Notes: generated by a model not told the origin, from the sequence alone. A stretch of 64,000 bases of DNA from Liopterus haemorrhoidalis (GCA_963971575.1 OZ020624.1:14477249-14541248); one strand, 5' to 3'. Shown: positions 9,834 to 19,178, counted from the stretch's first letter. Numbers and translations: made by a program.

Positions 9834-11583
9834 CAGCAGGGTCATACGAGAGTCTGGATCGGAGTACGCAAGCCCCATCGTACTTGTCCGAAAAGAAAAC
9901 GGCGGACGTCGGATGTGCGTTGACTATCGCGCACTAAATAAGGTAACAGTGAAAGATCGACATCCGATGCCACTGGTGAAGGATGAATTCACCAAGTTAG
10001 CGGGTAAGTGTTATTATAGTACACTTGATTTAGCCCAAGGTTATCACCAAGTCCCTATGCATGTGGACTCTGTACATAAAACTGCATTTATTACTCCGGA
10101 TGGTCACTATGAGTGGTTACGAGTCCCCTTCGGGCTCGCTAATGCTCCAGCTCTCTTCCAGAAGGTAGTACAGCGAATGCTGAAGGGTATTCCCAGTGAT
10201 CAGGTGCTGGCTTACATGGATGACCTGCTGATACCCTCCGAGAGCATAGCTGGCGGGCTCCGTCAGTTGGAGCAGGTGCTACAATCGGTGGCAAGAGCCG
10301 GATTGAAATTAAACTTAGCTAAATGCTCTTTCCTACAAAACAAGGTAACATATCTGGGCCACGACATAAGCGGCGGCGGTATCCGACCTGGAGAGCGCAA
10401 AATCACGGCGGTAAGCGACTTTCCTGTACCCAAAAATGTACATGGCGTAAGACAGTTCTTAGGCTTAACGAGTTATTTCAGGAAATTCATACCGAACTTT
10501 TCTGTTGTAGCTAAACCATTAACTGAACTGACCAAGAAGCAGACTACGTGGCAGTGGGGCGACAGCCAAGCCGAGACGTTCGCAAAGCTGAAGCAGCTGC
10601 TGGTGGAACGACCGGTGTTGGCACTGTACCATAGTCATGCAGAGACGGAGGTACATACAGACGCCTGTCAAAGCGGCTTAGGTGGGATCCTAATGCAGAA
10701 ACAAAACGACGGATCCTTGCGGCCGATGCTCTACTTCAGCAGGGTAACCACACCAGCCGAACAGAAGTACCATAGCTTTGAGCTAGAGACGGTGGCGCTC
10801 GTGGAAACGGTGAAACGTTTCCGAGTATATCTGGTGGGTATACATTTTAAGGCTATCACCGACTGTACTTCTGTGCGAGCTACCATGCTTAAACGAGACC
10901 TGGTGCCCCGCATCGCTCGCTGGTGGATGACTCTACAAGAGTACGACATGGAAGTAGAGCACAGGCCGGGAGCCAGGATGCAGCATGTTGACGCGCTGAG
11001 CCGTAACCCCGTCTCAGTGTACTTGGTGCAGATCCACGATGATGATTGGTTTCTGACAGTCCAACTGCAGGATGAGAAGGCGCACTCGATTGTAGAGGCG
11101 CTGCAGGCAGGTACTGCTGATAAAGGTATTGTTAACGACTTTAAATTACAGGACGGGCGGTTGTACCGCAAGACGCTGCTGAGTGATCGACTGTATGTCC
11201 CGGCGATGGCAAGATTCAGTCTACTACGAAAACATCATGATGATGTTGGTCACCCCGGCGTTGAACGTTGCCTAAAATTAATAAAGGAAACTTACAGGTT
11301 TCCCAGAATGGGGCGTCTCACAAAGAAATACGTTCAAGCGTGCATGAACTGCGCGTTCAGCAAAGGGAGTTATGGCAGAGCGGAGGGCCTGCTACAACCC
11401 ATTGAGAAGAAGGCAATCCCCTTCGACACGGTGCACGTCGATCATCTGGGACCTTTTGCACGAAGTGTACGCAGGTACTCTTATGTACTCATGGTGGTAG
11501 ACGCGTTCACAAAATACACCCTCGCAAGAGCAACGCGTACTCTGAAGTCTACAGAGGCGATTACTATACTTGAGAGATACTAA
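9805..11583 (+). CDS. pol: gypsy pol, RT-RNase H-integrase N-terminal part (U2)
   Basis: 592 codons from a GTG. The frame is open from 9739, and the pol-like residues PYRPSLAERETVKQ precede 9805, so no true start exists here. RT: VDYRALNK (about 39-46), LDLAQGYHQ (74-82), active site YMDD (127-130), then a thumb with LGHDISGGGI. RNase H: HTDACQSGLGG with D266, E308, D333, and HVDALSR with D376. Integrase zinc finger: H447/448, H453, C483, C486. The first catalytic Asp is D516 in VHVDHLGPF. It ends early at a TAA in ERY*, beside a 10-bp tandem duplication (CTACTATACT twice), before the second integrase Asp. Confidence 0.9.
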   Translation: MKQKVQMLLNSRVIRESGSEYASPIVLVRKENGGRRMCVDYRALNKVTVKDRHPMPLVKDEFTKLAGKCYYSTLDLAQGYHQVPMHVDSVHKTAFITPDGHYEWLRVPFGLANAPALFQKVVQRMLKGIPSDQVLAYMDDLLIPSESIAGGLRQLEQVLQSVARAGLKLNLAKCSFLQNKVTYLGHDISGGGIRPGERKITAVSDFPVPKNVHGVRQFLGLTSYFRKFIPNFSVVAKPLTELTKKQTTWQWGDSQAETFAKLKQLLVERPVLALYHSHAETEVHTDACQSGLGGILMQKQNDGSLRPMLYFSRVTTPAEQKYHSFELETVALVETVKRFRVYLVGIHFKAITDCTSVRATMLKRDLVPRIARWWMTLQEYDMEVEHRPGARMQHVDALSRNPVSVYLVQIHDDDWFLTVQLQDEKAHSIVEALQAGTADKGIVNDFKLQDGRLYRKTLLSDRLYVPAMARFSLLRKHHDDVGHPGVERCLKLIKETYRFPRMGRLTKKYVQACMNCAFSKGSYGRAEGLLQPIEKKAIPFDTVHVDHLGPFARSVRRYSYVLMVVDAFTKYTLARATRTLKSTEAITILERY

Positions 11584-11641
11584 GCTCTACTATACTCTAC
11601 TATACTAAGAGATTTTCAGCGAGTTCGGATATCCGAAGCTC

Positions 11642-12415
11642 GTGATTTCCGACAGAGGGTTGGCGTTTACCAGTAAAGTATTTACTGAGTTCTTAGCCAA
11701 GCACGGCGTGCGGCACGTATGTAATGCCATTGCGACCCCGAGGGCGAACGGACAAGTCGAAAGACAGAACCGTACTATCGTGGAAGCGATATCGATCGGC
11801 GCAATGACTGCTGATGAGTCCCGGTGGGACGAGACACTGCCCGACATTGTTTGGGGTATGAATAACTGTGTAAACAAGAGTACGGGGTACTCGCCTGTTG
11901 AGCTGATGATTACATGTAAGAGTGGTGCCATCGCGGAACTCTCTGACGGTGTCCAGAGCGCAAGTGCCCCGGCGGAGGCTGAGTTCCATGAACCGCGGCG
12001 AAAGGTCACACGGCGTCGCCGGCGAGCGGCCGAGAAGCTGAATAAAGTCAGCGAAACTATGAGAGCTTGTTTTAATAAAAGACGAAAAACGGCGACTTGC
12101 TACAGACCCGGTGACTTGGTCTTGTGGCGTAATGCAAGTACATGCCACGGCGACAAGGGCGTGAACAGGAAACTGTTGAACAAATTCAATGGTCCCTATA
12201 AAGTAGCGGCGATACTGGGGAACGACCGATACAAAATACCCTCCGTCAAGGGCGTCAGGGGATATAAAAATTTCACCGCGACGGTAGCTGCTGATTCACT
12301 ACGGCGATATCACAGCACCATGGCAGAGCATGAGCTCAGTGCCGACCAGTATGATCAACGCACGGGTATCCAGGAGACTGATCGGCAGGACTTGATCGAC
12401 CTCCTGGAGGGGTAA
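11642..12415 (+). CDS. pol: gypsy pol, integrase C-terminal part (U2)
   Basis: 257 codons in a third frame. The core continues with ISDRGLAFTS (second catalytic Asp, D4) and NGQVERQN (catalytic Glu, E40). The spacing is 35 residues, so the DD35E triad is complete across the two frames. The C-terminus has GDLVLWR and KFNGPYKVAAILG, the GPY/F module of gypsy integrases. Residues of the same domain are read in this frame from about 11610, upstream of the ATG, so the ATG is not a real start. The break between the two integrase halves occurs in every unit. Confidence 0.88.
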   Translation: MISDRGLAFTSKVFTEFLAKHGVRHVCNAIATPRANGQVERQNRTIVEAISIGAMTADESRWDETLPDIVWGMNNCVNKSTGYSPVELMITCKSGAIAELSDGVQSASAPAEAEFHEPRRKVTRRRRRAAEKLNKVSETMRACFNKRRKTATCYRPGDLVLWRNASTCHGDKGVNRKLLNKFNGPYKVAAILGNDRYKIPSVKGVRGYKNFTATVAADSLRRYHSTMAEHELSADQYDQRTGIQETDRQDLIDLLEG

Positions 12416-12464
12416 GGTTTAGGTAAGAATTAATGGGGCCATTAATTGTTGCAGGACGGCCGAG

Positions 12465-12728
12465 TGTTACAGAGTTTTTCGAAGAGGGCGCGCTGAACAA
12501 TGGCGTGGCGGCAGCACTATACAGGCGGTCGGTATTGTGTCCCGCGCTTGTATCGGCGTGGGAAGAAGAGAGGAGGTCACATGACCGGACCATTCTATCT
12601 GCGGCGTTGGAACGGAAACTCTCGGCGTGCTCGCTTGTATTTTGGTGTTTTTAGTATTATACATTTTTCATGTTTGATTAAATTAATGATATGTTAGATT
12701 GAACGTTTGTTATTTTATCGTCCTAACA
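12465..12728 (+). repeat. Probable gypsy 3' LTR (U2)
   Basis: It starts TGTTAC, 49 bp after the integrase stop, and ends CCTAACA, so the ends form the TGTTA…TAACA inverted pair. The next base onward is satellite (ATATATTTTGCTGTTAA), which fixes the right edge. The upstream polypurine tract is poor (GGACGGCCGAG). No 5' partner exists, so the call rests on the termini and position. Confidence 0.65.
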
Positions 12729-12849
12729 ATATATTTTGCTGTTAATTGATTAATAAGGGAATTATTTATATTACAAATATTTGAAATTTTCCCGCCATAA
12801 CTCTACAAATATTTATCGAATCAAAAAAATGTATTTATGTTAGGGATTT
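12729..12849. repeat. Satellite segment between gypsy and LINE blocks (U2)
   Basis: A 121-bp piece of monomer (ATATATTTTGCTG … TTATGTTAGGGATTT), cut off where the GGTCAG minisatellite starts. Confidence 0.75.
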
Positions 12850-13384
12850 GGTCAGCTAACCATATGGTTAGGTAACCATATGTTCATCTAACCATATGAT
12901 CAGGTAACATTTTGGTCAGCTAACTATATGGTCGGTTATCTATTTGGTCTGTTAACCACATGGTCAATTAACAATTTGGCCAGCTAAACATACGGTTAGG
13001 TAACCACTTGATCAGCTTACCATATGGTCAGTTAACCATTTCGTCAGCTAACCATATGGTCAGTTAACAATTTGGTCAGCTAACCATATGGTTAGGTAAC
13101 CAATTGATCAGTTAACTATATGATCAGTTAACCATTTCTTTAGCTAACCATATGGTCAGTTAACAATTTTTCCGGCTAACCATATGGTCAGGTAACCATT
13201 TTGTCAGATGACCATATCAGGTCAATTTTTTAAGGTAATCATGTAAGTCTTGTAACCATTAGGTCAGCTTAACCTGTACTGGCTCAGCAAACCATTTGGT
13301 CTGCCAACGACATGGTCAGGTAACCATTTGGTCAGTTAAACATATGGTCAGGTAGCCATTTGGTCAGCTAACCATATGGTTAGG
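12850..13384. repeat. 16-bp-period minisatellite (U2)
   Basis: About 33 degenerate copies alternating GGTCAGCTAACCATAT and GGTCAGTTAACCATTT. On the minus strand it directly follows the LINE coding region, and the LINE stop codon (13380-13382) lies inside the last repeat. It may therefore be the LINE 3' untranslated region or tail. Confidence 0.85.
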
Positions 13385-14187
13385 AATTTTTTATCTTCTC
13401 ACTTCTTTCTTGTCCTTGGATATCTCGCATTCTATCAGTTATTGCCAGTGTCACATCTTGTCCTTCCGACCTCTTTCTTGCTATTTCCTTAGCTGAGTAA
13501 CCATTATGCTCAAATCGTTTCCTTCTTTTTGCTTCCCATTTGGATTGTATCTTTCCATGTATCCCTTTCCTCTCTATTTCTTTCCAGCACTGATAGAGCA
13601 AGTTTTTTTTTGGGTGTTTTATTATCCGCTCTTCGAATTTAATAGCTCTTTTGGTAGCTTCTATTCTAATGTTGTCCAATTTCAATTATTCTAATAAAAT
13701 ATATTCTGGTGTGCATTTGTCGAGGCCCAACATCCATTTAATGTATTTATTCTGCACCACCTCTAATTTTTCCTGGTCTTCCCATCCCCATATTTCAGAG
13801 CCATACGTCATTATGCTCTTGACAATGGAGTTGAACATAAGAATCCTTATTTTGATGTCTCCTTTAAATTTTCTCTCACCTATTCCCCACACTTGTGGCA
13901 GGGCTAACATTGCTTTCCTTGAGAGAGTCCGAATATGTTCTTCTGGGCCCCCGCTGCTTTTAAACATGTATCCCAGGTATTTGTATTCTTTCGTTTGTTC
14001 TATCTCTTCGTCTCCCCAATTCCATTTGTTTTGTGTCTGTCTGCCTCCTCCTTTTTTGAACAGCATTATTTTTGACTTATCTGCGTTTAGCTTTAGCTTT
14101 TCCTTTTGTAGGAATTTCTCAAAACATTTAAGCAGTTTCCTCATTTCCTCTTCGGTTTTAGCTACAATAGCAATATCGTCCGCTTAG
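13380..14187 (-). pseudogene. LINE RT active-site remnant and C-terminal region (U2)
   Basis: The catalytic box reads S-stop-ADDIAIVA: the aromatic residue of (Y/F)ADD is replaced by TAA at 14184-14186. Downstream come KLKLNADKSKIML and YLGYMFKSSGG (the RT thumb). Next come VWGIGERKF and YGSEIWGWEDQEKLE, a C-terminal module I know from insect LINEs. A further TAA at 13686-13688 separates the last 101 codons, which end in the minisatellite. All these stops recur in U3-U5. Confidence 0.8.
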
Positions 14188-14321
14188 GACAGAGAGATAA
14201 ATTTTGTGTGTCCTACTACCAGTCCTCCTGTTTGTTCTCTTTGTAACGCTTCTAAATCTGACATGTATATGGAGAACAGAGTTGGGCTTAACGGGCATCC
14301 TTGCCTTAAACCTTGTTCGGT

Positions 14322-14693
14322 CTAAAATTCTTCACTATATATTTCTCCATTTCTTATTTGGTTCCTTGTTTCTTTGTAAATGTCTTGTATCCGGTTTCTT
14401 ATTATGACGTTTAGTCCCTTTTTATCTAACGTTTTGTAAAGCTCTTTCCGATCTACTGTGTCAAAGGCTGCTTTTAAATCGGCGAAAAACACATATAGTT
14501 TGCCTCTTTCCTTTGCCAGCTCTCTACCTACTACATAATTCAGGATATATACATTGTCAATTGTCCCTCTCCCTTTCCTGAACCCTGCTTGATTGTCTGT
14601 TCTTCTACCTCTTCTTCCAACTTTTGTTCTAAAACCATTGCATATATTTTGTACAAGGTGTCCAGAAGAGTAATGCCTCTGTAATTCTTGCAT
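14322..14693 (-). pseudogene. LINE reverse transcriptase middle part (U2)
   Basis: NQAGFRKGRGTIDN and VFFADLKAAFDTVDR are RT motifs (QaGFRkgrsT and the first catalytic Asp block FxDlkkAFDtV). A TAG at 14321-14323 interrupts just before TEQGLRQGCPLSP, the next RT motif, which continues in the same frame. Confidence 0.8.
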
Positions 14694-15031
14694 TCATTTT
14701 TGATCCCTGATTTGTATGTGGGTTCTATAATCCCTTTACTCCATCTATCAGGAAAACTTTCCCCTCTCCATACCTTATTTATAATTTCTGTTATTTTTTT
14801 CTTTACATTTTCCGTACTGTACAGCCATTCTTCGTTTCCTATCCCATCTTCTCCAGCTGCTTTTTTCTTTTTCAGTTTCTCTATTTGTGCTTGTATTTGC
14901 TCTTCCGTTATATCATCTTGGTGGCTACCTCCATCATTTTTCGCTACTTCTAGAACTACTTTTTCATTTGTTCCTCTCAGGAGTTGACAGAAATGTCTTT
15001 CCCATTCTTCAATCTTTATATGTTGGGACAC
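14540..15031 (-). pseudogene. LINE reverse transcriptase N-terminal part (U2)
   Basis: Contains KKKKAAGEDGIGNEEWLY, the RT finger motif usually written as lkngKapGpDgi.nE. It then has IIEPTYKSGIKNECKNYRG and ITLLDTLYKIYAMVL, the non-LTR RT block with NYRgisLL. A frameshift follows, and RT continues in the frame of 14322-14693. This copy retains the IIEPTYKSG and YRGITLL block that is deleted in later units. Confidence 0.8.
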
Positions 15032-15277
15032 ATCTACTTTGTTTTTTCTATCTTTATTGATATACTTCCATGCCTCCGTCTCTGTCTTGATATCCTGTAT
15101 TTCTAATTCTTCTTGTCTCTTTTTGTTGTTTTTCTTTATCTTTGTATTCTTTCTTTTCTTTTAGATATTCGTTTATATAGCTTGTACCTATCTTCCATTG
15201 TTTTAATGATGTCTTAACTGATTTTTTTCCCTACATTCTCCGTCCCACCAGTTATTTCGTCTCAGTTTGTTAGTTCT

Positions 15278-15419
15278 ATTTAAGCGAATAATAAGGGCCT
15301 TATTTATATTACAAATATCTGAAGTTTTCCCGCCATAACTCTACAAATATTTATCGAATCAAAAAAATGTATTTATGTTAAGGATTTGCCCTTTAATTTC
15401 AAACAATATTTGTTTTACA
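15278..15419. repeat. Satellite segment between LINE and second LTR element (U2)
   Basis: Monomer piece TTAAGCGAATAATAAGG … TTTGTTTTACA, ending where the TGTGCTAG terminus of the LTR starts. Confidence 0.75.
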
Positions 15420-15933
15420 TGTGCTAGCCTCTAACCGAGTGGTTCTCAACCAGGGTGCCGCAAGCACATGAAAAGGGTGCCGCGAGCTTTTCAAAATAAA
15501 TTCGCCGCTATTCTCGGAATCGAAGACCCGTGTCTTACAGAAAATACGCGGGAAATGTATTCTCTCTCACTCGTCATAAAACCCTTGCGAGTTTATTGGA
15601 CGTCAAATACGCCCGACCTTGAACGGCTCGCTCGCTCGCTCTCTCTCTATTGTGACATATTTAATAGTAGGGTGCCGCGAAGATCTCACATTTTGCATAG
15701 GGGTGCCTTCACCTAAAAAAGGTTGAGAACCACTGCTCTAACCGATAGTTGGAATGCGAGACAGACTAGAACGAGTAGTATGAGTAGTATGTTGTTAGAC
15801 TCCGACGTGAACGCATCGTTTGTAATGTGTGTTAGACAATGCATTTATTTATTTGTACATTAATTCTTAAATAAATCAAATTAACTTAATCTCGTGTCTT
15901 ATTATAACCGCTAGTGACCATCTTAGGCTGACA
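15420..15933 (+). repeat. Probable 5' LTR of second LTR retrotransposon (U2)
   Basis: It starts TGTGCTAG exactly where satellite stops and ends AGGCTGACA. Leader sequence GATCAGAAGTGGGATC follows, with TGGGATCAGG as a possible but unproven primer binding site. A hAT MITE with its duplication occupies 307 bp, so the LTR proper is about 207 bp. Sequence and termini differ from the gypsy LTR at 12465-12728, so this is a different family. Confidence 0.5.
15437..15735. mobile_element. hAT MITE within the LTR (U2)
   Basis: It begins GAGTGGTTCTCAACC and ends GGTTGAGAACCACTG, flanked by CTCTAACC (15429-15436 and 15736-15743). The usual CAGTGG terminus has C changed to G at the left end. GGGTGCCGC words repeat inside. 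No transposase. Confidence 0.88.
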
Positions 15934-16063
15934 GATCAGAAGTGGGATCAGGAATGATGTGTAAAAAGTTAAAATTTGGTAAAATTAATGTGTAAACAAT
16001 GTTAAAGGTCAGTGAATTCTGTGTAGTGAGTGTAGTGAAAGAAGCGTGCATTCGTGTTAGTGG

Positions 16064-16199
16064 GAACGAGATAGGCTACCACGTACTACCGAGTGCGAGT
16101 GTGAACGAGATAGGCAATCACGTACTACCGAGTGCGAGTGTTAACGAGGTAGGCAACCACACACTACCGAGTGCGAGTGTTAACGGGATAGGCAACCAG
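16064..16199 (+). repeat. 39-bp minisatellite in the gag leader (U2)
   Basis: Three full copies plus a partial of GAACGAGATAGGCAACCACG TACTACCGAGTGCGAGTGT. The period is a multiple of three and reads NEIGNHVLPSASV in one frame. In U2 that frame ends at a TGA just after the repeats (16212-16214); in U3-U5 it runs on to 102 codons. Probably untranslated leader. Confidence 0.8.
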
Positions 16200-16376
16200 C
16201 ATATTCATAGCTGAACGTGGAACCACGACGTAGATACAGGACGTAAGGGAACGGTACAGGAATACCAACGACATCCAAACGGGATAACGCGCGAAATAAC
16301 GTACTAAGTAAAGCGCAACGTAGACAGTGGTCTAAAGAACTTAGTTGAACGAAAATAGAAACAAAATAAAAACGAA

Positions 16377-17098
16377 ATGAACGAAGAGGCCATGAACGTA
16401 ACAGAATTGAACGTGACGGCAGATAATGGAACGCATGAAGAACCATTATTTTTCTCAACAAACGTCAGACGTGAACGAATGGAATTAGATTCTGTGGATC
16501 AACTTGAAGAAAATTTAAGATGGGAGAGAGACCTTCTTAAACGAGAACGAGAACTCTTGCAGAAGGAACGAGAAGTTTTGGAAACGCAACCATAACTTTG
16601 AGCGGTGAACGAACAGATATTTCGTTACAGGATTTGATCCAGGTAAGATTACTCTGTTAACGGCTAAGCAATGGGTGAAAAAGCTCGAAAGCATTGCGAA
16701 CATCTTTGGATGGGATGAAAGACTATTTATTATATACTGCTTAAGGCAATAGGCAAACTGAAGGGAGCAGCTAAATACTGGTTCGATGGATGTGAGGATG
16801 AAATGAGTGGGGAACATTTAAAGAAACTTTTATTAAGGCATTTCCAACTAAAGCGGATGAAGCTGACATTCACATGGAATTGTCAAAGAGAATGAAGAAA
16901 CGAGATGAATGTTTTGAAAATTACATTTATGAAATGAAGGCAATAGCGGCAAAGGGCAGTTTTTTCGATCAAACAATCATGAAATATATTGCAACGGTAA
17001 TTGGAGATCCGCAAATGACCAAAATGTTGGCATTATGTAAATTTGACAGTCTCCAGGAACTGATAGTTTAAGTAAAACGATACGAAATTATTATTTTT
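16377..17098 (+). pseudogene. gag: Ty3/gypsy-type gag remnant (U2)
   Basis: It starts MNEEAMNVTELNVT. A charged coiled-coil stretch (LEENLRWERDLLKRERELLQ) follows and stops at 16593-16595. Core gag then appears in other frames: GFDPGKITLLTAKQW, KLKGAAKYWFDG, TFKETFIKAFPTK and FDQTIMKYIATVIGDPQM. Together these form the Retrotrans_gag core. At least three frame changes break it. U2 also has a private TAA (17069-17071) where other units read CAA. No zinc knuckle is seen, and the sequence ends at the next inserted repeat. Confidence 0.75.
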
Positions 17099-17226
17099 AC
17101 TTGCCCGACCTTAATATATAAGGGGCAAGTATTGTAATCGCGAAAATTTTCGATGTCGAGATTTTGACGGATGTTCACGTTTCATGGTCTAGGGAATCCA
17201 AAAAACCTATTTTCGAAGTGCCGTCC

Positions 17227-17271
<45 letters not shown>

Positions 17272-17740
17272 TGTCTGTGTGTCTGTGTGTACACGATAAC
17301 TCAAAAACGGTTTAACTTAAAGAGTTCGTTCTGGTACTAAAAAATTCTCCTATTAAATAGGAAGAACCTTATTGTTTTTTTATGAAAATCGGTTGACTAG
17401 AAATGGGAGTTTACTCGTGTCGATTTTAATATTTTTGCGAATATTTAGCAACAGAAAAATATTTCGAAAAAATTTATTGAACAAAAGTTACTATAAATGC
17501 AATAACTAATAACTTTTATTTGAGACGTTTTTTGATAAAACGAAAAATTTCGAAAAATTTTTGTAAAATGATTTAAAATTTTTCCAAGTCTCAATTTTTT
17601 CATACTTATATGTAACGTTTCCATGGTCATGATAATTAATTCGTAACTAATAAAGCAAGCCTTGGACAAAAATTTGTATAGAACATAATTTGGGAGGGCA
17701 AGTCTAGCGGAGGTTTCCTTTCGCCACTGGTTTTTATTAT
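17099..17740. repeat. Unclassified repeat with (GT)n tract (U2)
   Basis: It starts ACTTGCCC, followed within 35 bp by GGGGCAAGT, and near the right edge has GGGCAAGT again (17696-17703). The inverted words suggest a TIR element, but no clear target duplication was found. It contains 20 GT repeats (17231-17270), then CTGTCTGTGTGTCTGTGTGT and ACACGATAACTCAAAAACGG. U2 lacks an A/T-rich stretch of about 80 bp near 17692 that U3-U5 have. Confidence 0.5.
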
Positions 17741-18608
17741 TATTATTTCACGTCTTAAATTATGTTGAACGCGGTAAAAGACTTTTTTTTAACTCTTTCG
17801 ACTTAATTATTTACATCTTAAAACCGTCATAAGTTAGTTTTTTGCGTCTTTTAGTTTAACCATTTTTGACAATTTTTTTTTACCCTTTTAACAAACCTAT
17901 TTCTATTAAAACGTCTTAACTCTACATTTATTTTGCTTTTAAGTGAATAATAAGGGAGTTATTTATATTACAAATATTTGAAACTTTCCCGCCATAACTC
18001 TACAAATATTTATCGAATCAAAAAAAATATATTTGTTTTAAGGATTTGCCTTTTTATTTAAAACAATATTTGTTTTATATATTTTGCTGTTAAGTTAATT
18101 ATAAGGGAGTTATTTATATTTCAAATATATGGAGTTCGCGCGCTTGTCGTTAGGAAATTTCCACATTAAACAATGTATTGTCCACTGCGATTAAAAGTTT
18201 TTTCAGCTCTAAATTCGCTTATTTTTCTCTTATTTCCACATATAATGTATATTCTCTTCTTTCTCACCATCTCTCCTACTATTTGCACAAGTTTTTTGTC
18301 CTTGCAGTCACTTTTGCACACGTATTCGTCAGTTTTTGAGTACAAAATATCACTTTTTCATTTTTATTACGTCTTTTATTAATATTATACGTCTTAAAAT
18401 ATTTTGAACGCGGTAATACCCTTTTTTTAGCGCATTCAACTTACCTATTTACGTCTTAAAAGCGTCATAAGTTGGTTTTTTGCGCCTTTTAGGTTAACTA
18501 TTTTTGACCTCTTTTTTCTTAACCCTCTTAACTAACCAATTACTCTTTTAAACGTCTTAACTCCACATATATTTTGCTGTTAAGTGAATTATAAGGGAGT
18601 TGCTTTTA
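17741..18608. repeat. Tail satellite (U2)
   Basis: Starts mid-monomer (TTTCACGTCTTAAATTATG), with one further monomer start near 18117. It ends TAAGGGAGTTGCTTTTA at the Harbinger-type MITE. No gene seen. Confidence 0.8.
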
Positions 18609-19178
18609 GGGTGCATTCGATTTGACGCCCCGACCGTTCCGAGCACGTTCTGTACACTCAAACGTGTTCGATTTGACGCTCGGAGTACACTCAATTGTAC
18701 AAATTGTACTCAATTATTATTATATTATTATTATTATTAATAACAATAGACAAATAATATTGTTATTTGTCTATGGCTACAGAGTAGGGCCATTTTATGT
18801 ATTTGTGACGTTCTGCAAACAGCAAAAAAAAAATTAAAATACACCGTTCATAAAATTAAAATGGAAAAAATTCATTAAATCAATTCATTAATTATTATCT
18901 AATTTAAAATTAATATTATTTCTTCAACATTGAAAAAAAAAAAAAAAAAAAATCAAGGAAAAACCGAGGTACAATATAATTTTGATTCATGACTGACGTG
19001 AACTAATCTGACAGTAAAAATGCCGCCTAAAATTGTAGGGTTAGATTTTATAAACATTACGTCACAACAACGGTCAATCCGTGTTCGAGTTGCTGCGCTC
19101 CGTTAGTGCTCTATTCATGACGTCACCATCAACTGTTCGCTCAGCGCTCGCTCTACCCTGTACAACTCGAATGCACCC
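18609..19178. mobile_element. Harbinger-type MITE (U2 copy)
   Basis: 570 bp with GGGTGCATTCGA and TCGAATGCACCC ends and TTA on both sides. It is shorter than the U1 body: the segment holding the nested transposon in U1 is replaced by TTATTATT-rich sequence. That sequence includes a small hairpin (12-bp arms 18746-18757 and 18763-18774). The A-tract has 20 A. Confidence 0.8.

Larger units (their letters stand above)
8852..12728 (+). mobile_element. 5'-truncated Ty3/gypsy retrotransposon (U2)
   Basis: The domain order protease, RT, RNase H, integrase is that of Ty3/gypsy (Metaviridae) pol. The element joins satellite directly at its left edge, with CACACAG then GTTAGC. No gag, primer binding site or 5' LTR precedes it. 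The right edge is the end of a probable 3' LTR (…CCTAACA), after which satellite resumes exactly. No envelope-like frame follows integrase. The G+C-rich coding sequence contrasts sharply with the flanks. I did not assign a gypsy clade. Confidence 0.9.
13380..15277 (-). mobile_element. 5'-truncated LINE, antisense (U2)
   Basis: Non-LTR retrotransposon in reverse orientation, with the RT core and C-terminal region but no endonuclease. Upstream sequence (15032-15277) is low-complexity pyrimidine-rich on the plus strand and shows no domain. Satellite resumes at about 15278. U2 keeps a 74-bp stretch (14661-14734) that U3, U4 and U5 lack. Clade not assigned. Confidence 0.8.

Noticed and set aside
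12416..12654. Small open frames after integrase (about 73 codons) as an env or accessory gene
   Set aside because: They lie largely within the probable LTR, are short, and lack a signal peptide, membrane segment or known domain.
12850..13384. CRISPR-like array (regular short repeats)
   Set aside because: The repeats are contiguous and degenerate with no unique spacers, in clearly eukaryotic DNA.
12850..13384. Telomeric repeat (TTAGG-like words)
   Set aside because: GGTTAGG occurs only as part of a 16-bp minisatellite unit; no TTAGG tandem tract.
15468..15716. 82-codon frame starting KRVPRAFQNK
   Set aside because: Lies entirely within a 299-bp hAT MITE and shows no transposase motif.
15934..15960. 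Definite primer binding site after the second LTR
   Set aside because: TGGGATCAGG is suggestive but cannot be matched to a tRNA 3' end from sequence alone, and the LTR edge is itself inferred.
8852..17098. The gypsy pol and the later gag as two halves of one retrotransposon
   Set aside because: Their candidate LTRs differ in sequence and termini (TGTTAC…CCTAACA versus TGTGCTAG…GCTGACA), and they are in the wrong order with satellite, minisatellite and LINE between them.
17834..18016. Frames rich in CVCVCV from the GT tract (for example 57834-58016)
   Set aside because: Product of a dinucleotide repeat read in frame; no gene.
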